Source: Thermostichus sp047462415
GTDB lineage: Bacteria; Cyanobacteriota; Cyanobacteriia; Thermostichales; Thermostichaceae
Length of the DNA stretch: 64,000 nt
Assembly: GCF_047462415.1 (NCBI RefSeq)
Contig: NZ_JANSJE010000016.1
Span: 1-64,000 of the forward strand
Direction: 5' to 3'
A program made the position numbers and the translations under genes. The notes under the pieces were generated by a model that was given only the letters and a program-made list of their open reading frames with translations, had not been told where the DNA came from and did not search any database. Shown one piece after another: positions 61,638-64,000 of this stretch (positions are counted from its first letter, which is position 1; each line of letters starts with the position of its first letter).

Positions 61638-63584
61638 ATGGCTAGGGTAAGGCAGAGAAGAGGAGGGTGGGGGCTGTTGGTGGCCGGCTTGCTCTGCTGC
61701 GTGCCAACAGAGGCAGTGGGGGCGGAGCCCCTTGCTTTCCAGAGGCTGGGCTACGAGCGTTCGGTGCTGCTGCAGGGATCCAACCCGCGCCTGGATGTCA
61801 CCGTCCCTGCGCCCATCAACGGCATCGACCCAGAAGCCAGCTTTGTGCAGTTGCGCCTAGAACCTTCGCCGGTGCTCAAGCCCACTTCTACCGTGCGGGT
61901 GCTGATTAACGACGAGCTGGCGGGGATCTTTCTGGTGCAAGATCTGCGCCAGGAGCCGGTGGTGCGGGTGCCCATCCCTAACCTGCCGCCGGGTGAGCGC
62001 TTTATCACGGTGTCGGTGCAGCCGTTTTTGAGCATCAGCGACGACATCTGTGCCGACCTCAACACCGGCAACCTGCTGCTGAGGGTAGGGCGGGACAGTT
62101 TTTTTGAGCTGGTGCCCCGCGTGCCCGATGCTACAGTGGCCGGCTTTCTGCGCCTGATGTACCCCCAGCTCACGCTGGTGGTGCCCGCCAACCCCTCTCC
62201 TGAGGTGGCGGAAGCAGCGCTGGGCCTGTACAGCTTACTGGCCCACCTCTTCCCTCAGACCCCCATCCTCTGGAGCAACCGTCCAGGGGAAGGGCCTCAA
62301 GTGATTCTGGAGCCGGCCAACTTTACCCCCCACCTGCAGCATCAAGTAACTTCAGAGGGATCGCGGCTGCGGGTGGCCGCCCGCCGCGAGGCCATTCTTG
62401 CCCTCTATGAAGAGTGGAAGCGGGCGGGGCTGGTGAGCCGCGGCATCCGGGTGGCGGCGGTGGCGGACTGGAAGCGGGCTCTCAAGGCCAACCGCCTCAG
62501 CTTGCGGGAGTTGGGGATCGTGGATCCCCTGCTGCGGGGCTTTGGCAGCCAGTCTTTGGTTTTCAACCTCAACCTGGCGCAGTTGGGGGGGCGCCCGCGG
62601 GATCTGGCGGCCCAACTGGATGTGATCATGAACCCGGTGGATGGTCGGGCCGGGGATCGCCTGACGGGCTATGTGTTCTTCAACGGTGTTCTGCTGCGCA
62701 CCTACAACCTCACCGGTCGCAGCCAGCTCAACGAGACCGTGACCCTGCCCACCCGCCTGCTGCGCCGCTTCAACCAACTGGAGCTGCGCTTTGACTACGG
62801 GGCCAGCCCCGGCAATTGCCAGGGATCCCTGACGCCGCTGACGGTTCAGGTGCGCTCGGATAGCTCCGGCTTTCTCTGGAGCGGCTACCAAGCCCCCAGT
62901 GGCGAGCTGCAGGAGATCCCGGCGGTGCTGCAGGGATCCGGACGGGTTTGGCTGGGGGATCCCCAACGGCTGCCGGCTGCCGCCTACCTGGTGGGGGCCT
63001 TGAGCCGGCTGGCCGCCCAACCGCTCCTGCCCACCCTTCAGTTTCTGCCCCAGGAAAAGACCCAGTTGGAAACAGGCGACTTCGCCTGGCAGATCCTTGT
63101 CGCTGCCCCGGAGCAGGTGGAGCTCCCTTACAGCCCCATCCGGCTGGGATCCCAGTTCGAGATCCTCAACCCCTTGAACCAGCAGGTGGCCCTGGCCGCC
63201 CAACCCCAGGAAAACCTCGGCCTCTTGCAGTACTTTTTGCTCCAAGGCAGGCCTACCCTCTGGCTATCCTGGTGGGGATCTGATCCGGCCCTGGCAGAGC
63301 GCCTCAGCCGCGGCCTTGCCGATCCACGCACCCGCCTGGCCAACCAACTGCAGGGAAATGTGCTCACCGCCTACGCCGCCGCCCCCGCCCTCACCCAGGT
63401 GCAGAGCTGGGATCTCACCCCCCAGGGCTACCGGGTGCGCTACCCAGGCCGCTTCAGTTGGCAGCTTTTGGTGTGGCAGTACCGCTATTGGCTGGTGCTG
63501 CTGCTGGCTATTCTGCTGGCAGCGGGAGCCTGGAATGTCTATCGCCGCTTGGCCCGCCGCCCCGAGTCGCCCATCCCTTCCTAG
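61638..63584 (+). CDS. Cellulose synthase regulatory subunit BcsB-like protein
   Basis: 648 residues, signal peptide WGLLVAGLLCCVPTEAVGA, large periplasmic portion and one C-terminal helix (YWLVLLLAILLAAGAWNVY). BcsB-type motifs: FQRLGYERSVLLQGSNPRLDVTVPAP, STVRVLINDELAGIFLV, ISDDICADLNTGNLLLRV and SRLAAQPLLPTLQFL. BcsB guides nascent cellulose or related beta-glucan across the periplasm. The gene downstream (63646 onward) probably encodes the synthase partner. Confidence 0.85.
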   Translation: MARVRQRRGGWGLLVAGLLCCVPTEAVGAEPLAFQRLGYERSVLLQGSNPRLDVTVPAPINGIDPEASFVQLRLEPSPVLKPTSTVRVLINDELAGIFLVQDLRQEPVVRVPIPNLPPGERFITVSVQPFLSISDDICADLNTGNLLLRVGRDSFFELVPRVPDATVAGFLRLMYPQLTLVVPANPSPEVAEAALGLYSLLAHLFPQTPILWSNRPGEGPQVILEPANFTPHLQHQVTSEGSRLRVAARREAILALYEEWKRAGLVSRGIRVAAVADWKRALKANRLSLRELGIVDPLLRGFGSQSLVFNLNLAQLGGRPRDLAAQLDVIMNPVDGRAGDRLTGYVFFNGVLLRTYNLTGRSQLNETVTLPTRLLRRFNQLELRFDYGASPGNCQGSLTPLTVQVRSDSSGFLWSGYQAPSGELQEIPAVLQGSGRVWLGDPQRLPAAAYLVGALSRLAAQPLLPTLQFLPQEKTQLETGDFAWQILVAAPEQVELPYSPIRLGSQFEILNPLNQQVALAAQPQENLGLLQYFLLQGRPTLWLSWWGSDPALAERLSRGLADPRTRLANQLQGNVLTAYAAAPALTQVQSWDLTPQGYRVRYPGRFSWQLLVWQYRYWLVLLLAILLAAGAWNVYRRLARRPESPIPS

Positions 63585-63645
63585 GGGGGGCTAGGCATGG
63601 GCTTGCGGTTGAGCCAGACTTGAGCCAAACCGCAGGTTTTAGGCC

Positions 63646-64000
63646 ATGCTCCAGTCCCTTAAGTCCTCGCTTTTGCGCGCGGGCTATCTCACCCGCCAGC
63701 AACTGGCGGCAGCGGAGGAGTACCGCGAAGAGGTGGGCTGCTCCTTGCCCAGGGCTTTTTGGAGCTTGCGGGTCATGCATCCTGGCAAGTTTGCCGACCT
63801 GTGTCGCCAGATTTTGGATCGGCCCAAGCTGCGGGACTGGCTGCTCAAGCAGCCTCTAGATCTAGAGCTGCCTTGGCTAGTGGAACCCAGCGATCTCCTG
63901 CCGGTGCGCTTTTTGCCCTGTGGCTGGCTCAACCCGCAAACCGTTGTGGTGGCCACGGAAGAGCCCGGCTTTCCTGGCGTCTGGCAGGCTGTGAAACGCC
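63646..64000 (+). CDS. Start of a GspE_N-domain protein, probably a glycosyltransferase (truncated by the window)
   Basis: Open to the window end, 118 codons visible from ATG 63646. The visible part (MLQSLKSSLLRAGYLTRQQL, FADLCRQILDRPKL, LVEPSDLLPVRFLPCGWLNPQTVVVATEEPG) looks like the type II secretion GspE N-terminal domain. That domain also occurs at the N-terminus of some membrane glycosyltransferases (NfrB-like), and the position directly after a BcsB-like gene makes a cellulose-synthase-like enzyme likely. The catalytic domain lies outside the window. Confidence 0.6.
   Translation, partial: MLQSLKSSLLRAGYLTRQQLAAAEEYREEVGCSLPRAFWSLRVMHPGKFADLCRQILDRPKLRDWLLKQPLDLELPWLVEPSDLLPVRFLPCGWLNPQTVVVATEEPGFPGVWQAVKR

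Overview
The window is a stretch of cyanobacterial chromosome. psaC (photosystem I), ccmP (carboxysome shell), a MenG/UbiE-type quinone methyltransferase, the sufR/sufBCD arrangement with a SufR-type operator, cyanobacterial-type GshA, and many small cyanobacteria-only membrane proteins all say so. The GC-rich sequence, the very frequent palindrome GGGATCCC (in place of the usual HIP1 octamer GCGATCGC) and the presence of a sulfide:quinone oxidoreductase suggest a hot-spring Synechococcus of the JA-3-3Ab / JA-2-3B'a kind. That identification is inference from gene content and word usage, not from a database search.

Layout. 1-11.4 kb: housekeeping genes on the + strand (tsaB, efp, accB, a coiled-coil protein, holB), then hisZ and a nicotinamidase-like gene on the - strand, divergent from pncB, then gmd and rpsD. 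The nicotinamidase/pncB intergenic region carries two matching 25-bp inverted repeats, one in front of each gene. 11.4-21.4 kb: tolC, small membrane proteins, menG, two decayed gene fragments, a SpoIID-like protein, an MFS transporter, yidD, ridA, a MIF-like tautomerase, a TVP38 membrane protein and gshA. 21.4-34 kb: a surface-polysaccharide unit (FAD oxidoreductase plus two tandem PIG-V-like mannosyltransferases with a gene-conversion tract), a ProA-like protein without the catalytic Cys, ccmP, psaC, ruvA-nadD, an alpha/beta hydrolase, an HNH nuclease and lnt.

34-48.8 kb is the most unusual part. It has tRNA-Thr(CGT), a 788-residue protein fusing a starch-binding module, an SGNH hydrolase, a tandemly repeated unknown domain and a DUF1796-like domain, an orphan histidine kinase with miaE, a DAHP synthase gene preceded by what looks like a complete ribosome-mediated attenuator (leader peptide rich in Trp/Phe/Tyr, mutually exclusive hairpins and a terminator), and a cluster encoding an RND pump, a haem protein, a Rieske protein, a sulfide:quinone oxidoreductase and a membrane-fusion protein. 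A near-identical 14-bp motif lies upstream of two transcription units in that cluster.

48.8-64 kb: sufR divergent from sufBCD, an SLH-domain protein, exoD, a tyrosine recombinase, accC, a Tat-lipoprotein/membrane-protein pair, and a polysaccharide region (mannose-6-phosphate isomerase-type cupin, BcsB-like protein, and the start of a GspE_N-domain gene that runs off the window). A 24-nt dispersed element occurs four times, three of them inside coding sequences where it adds exactly eight codons. No CRISPR array, complete insertion sequence, rRNA or prophage was seen.
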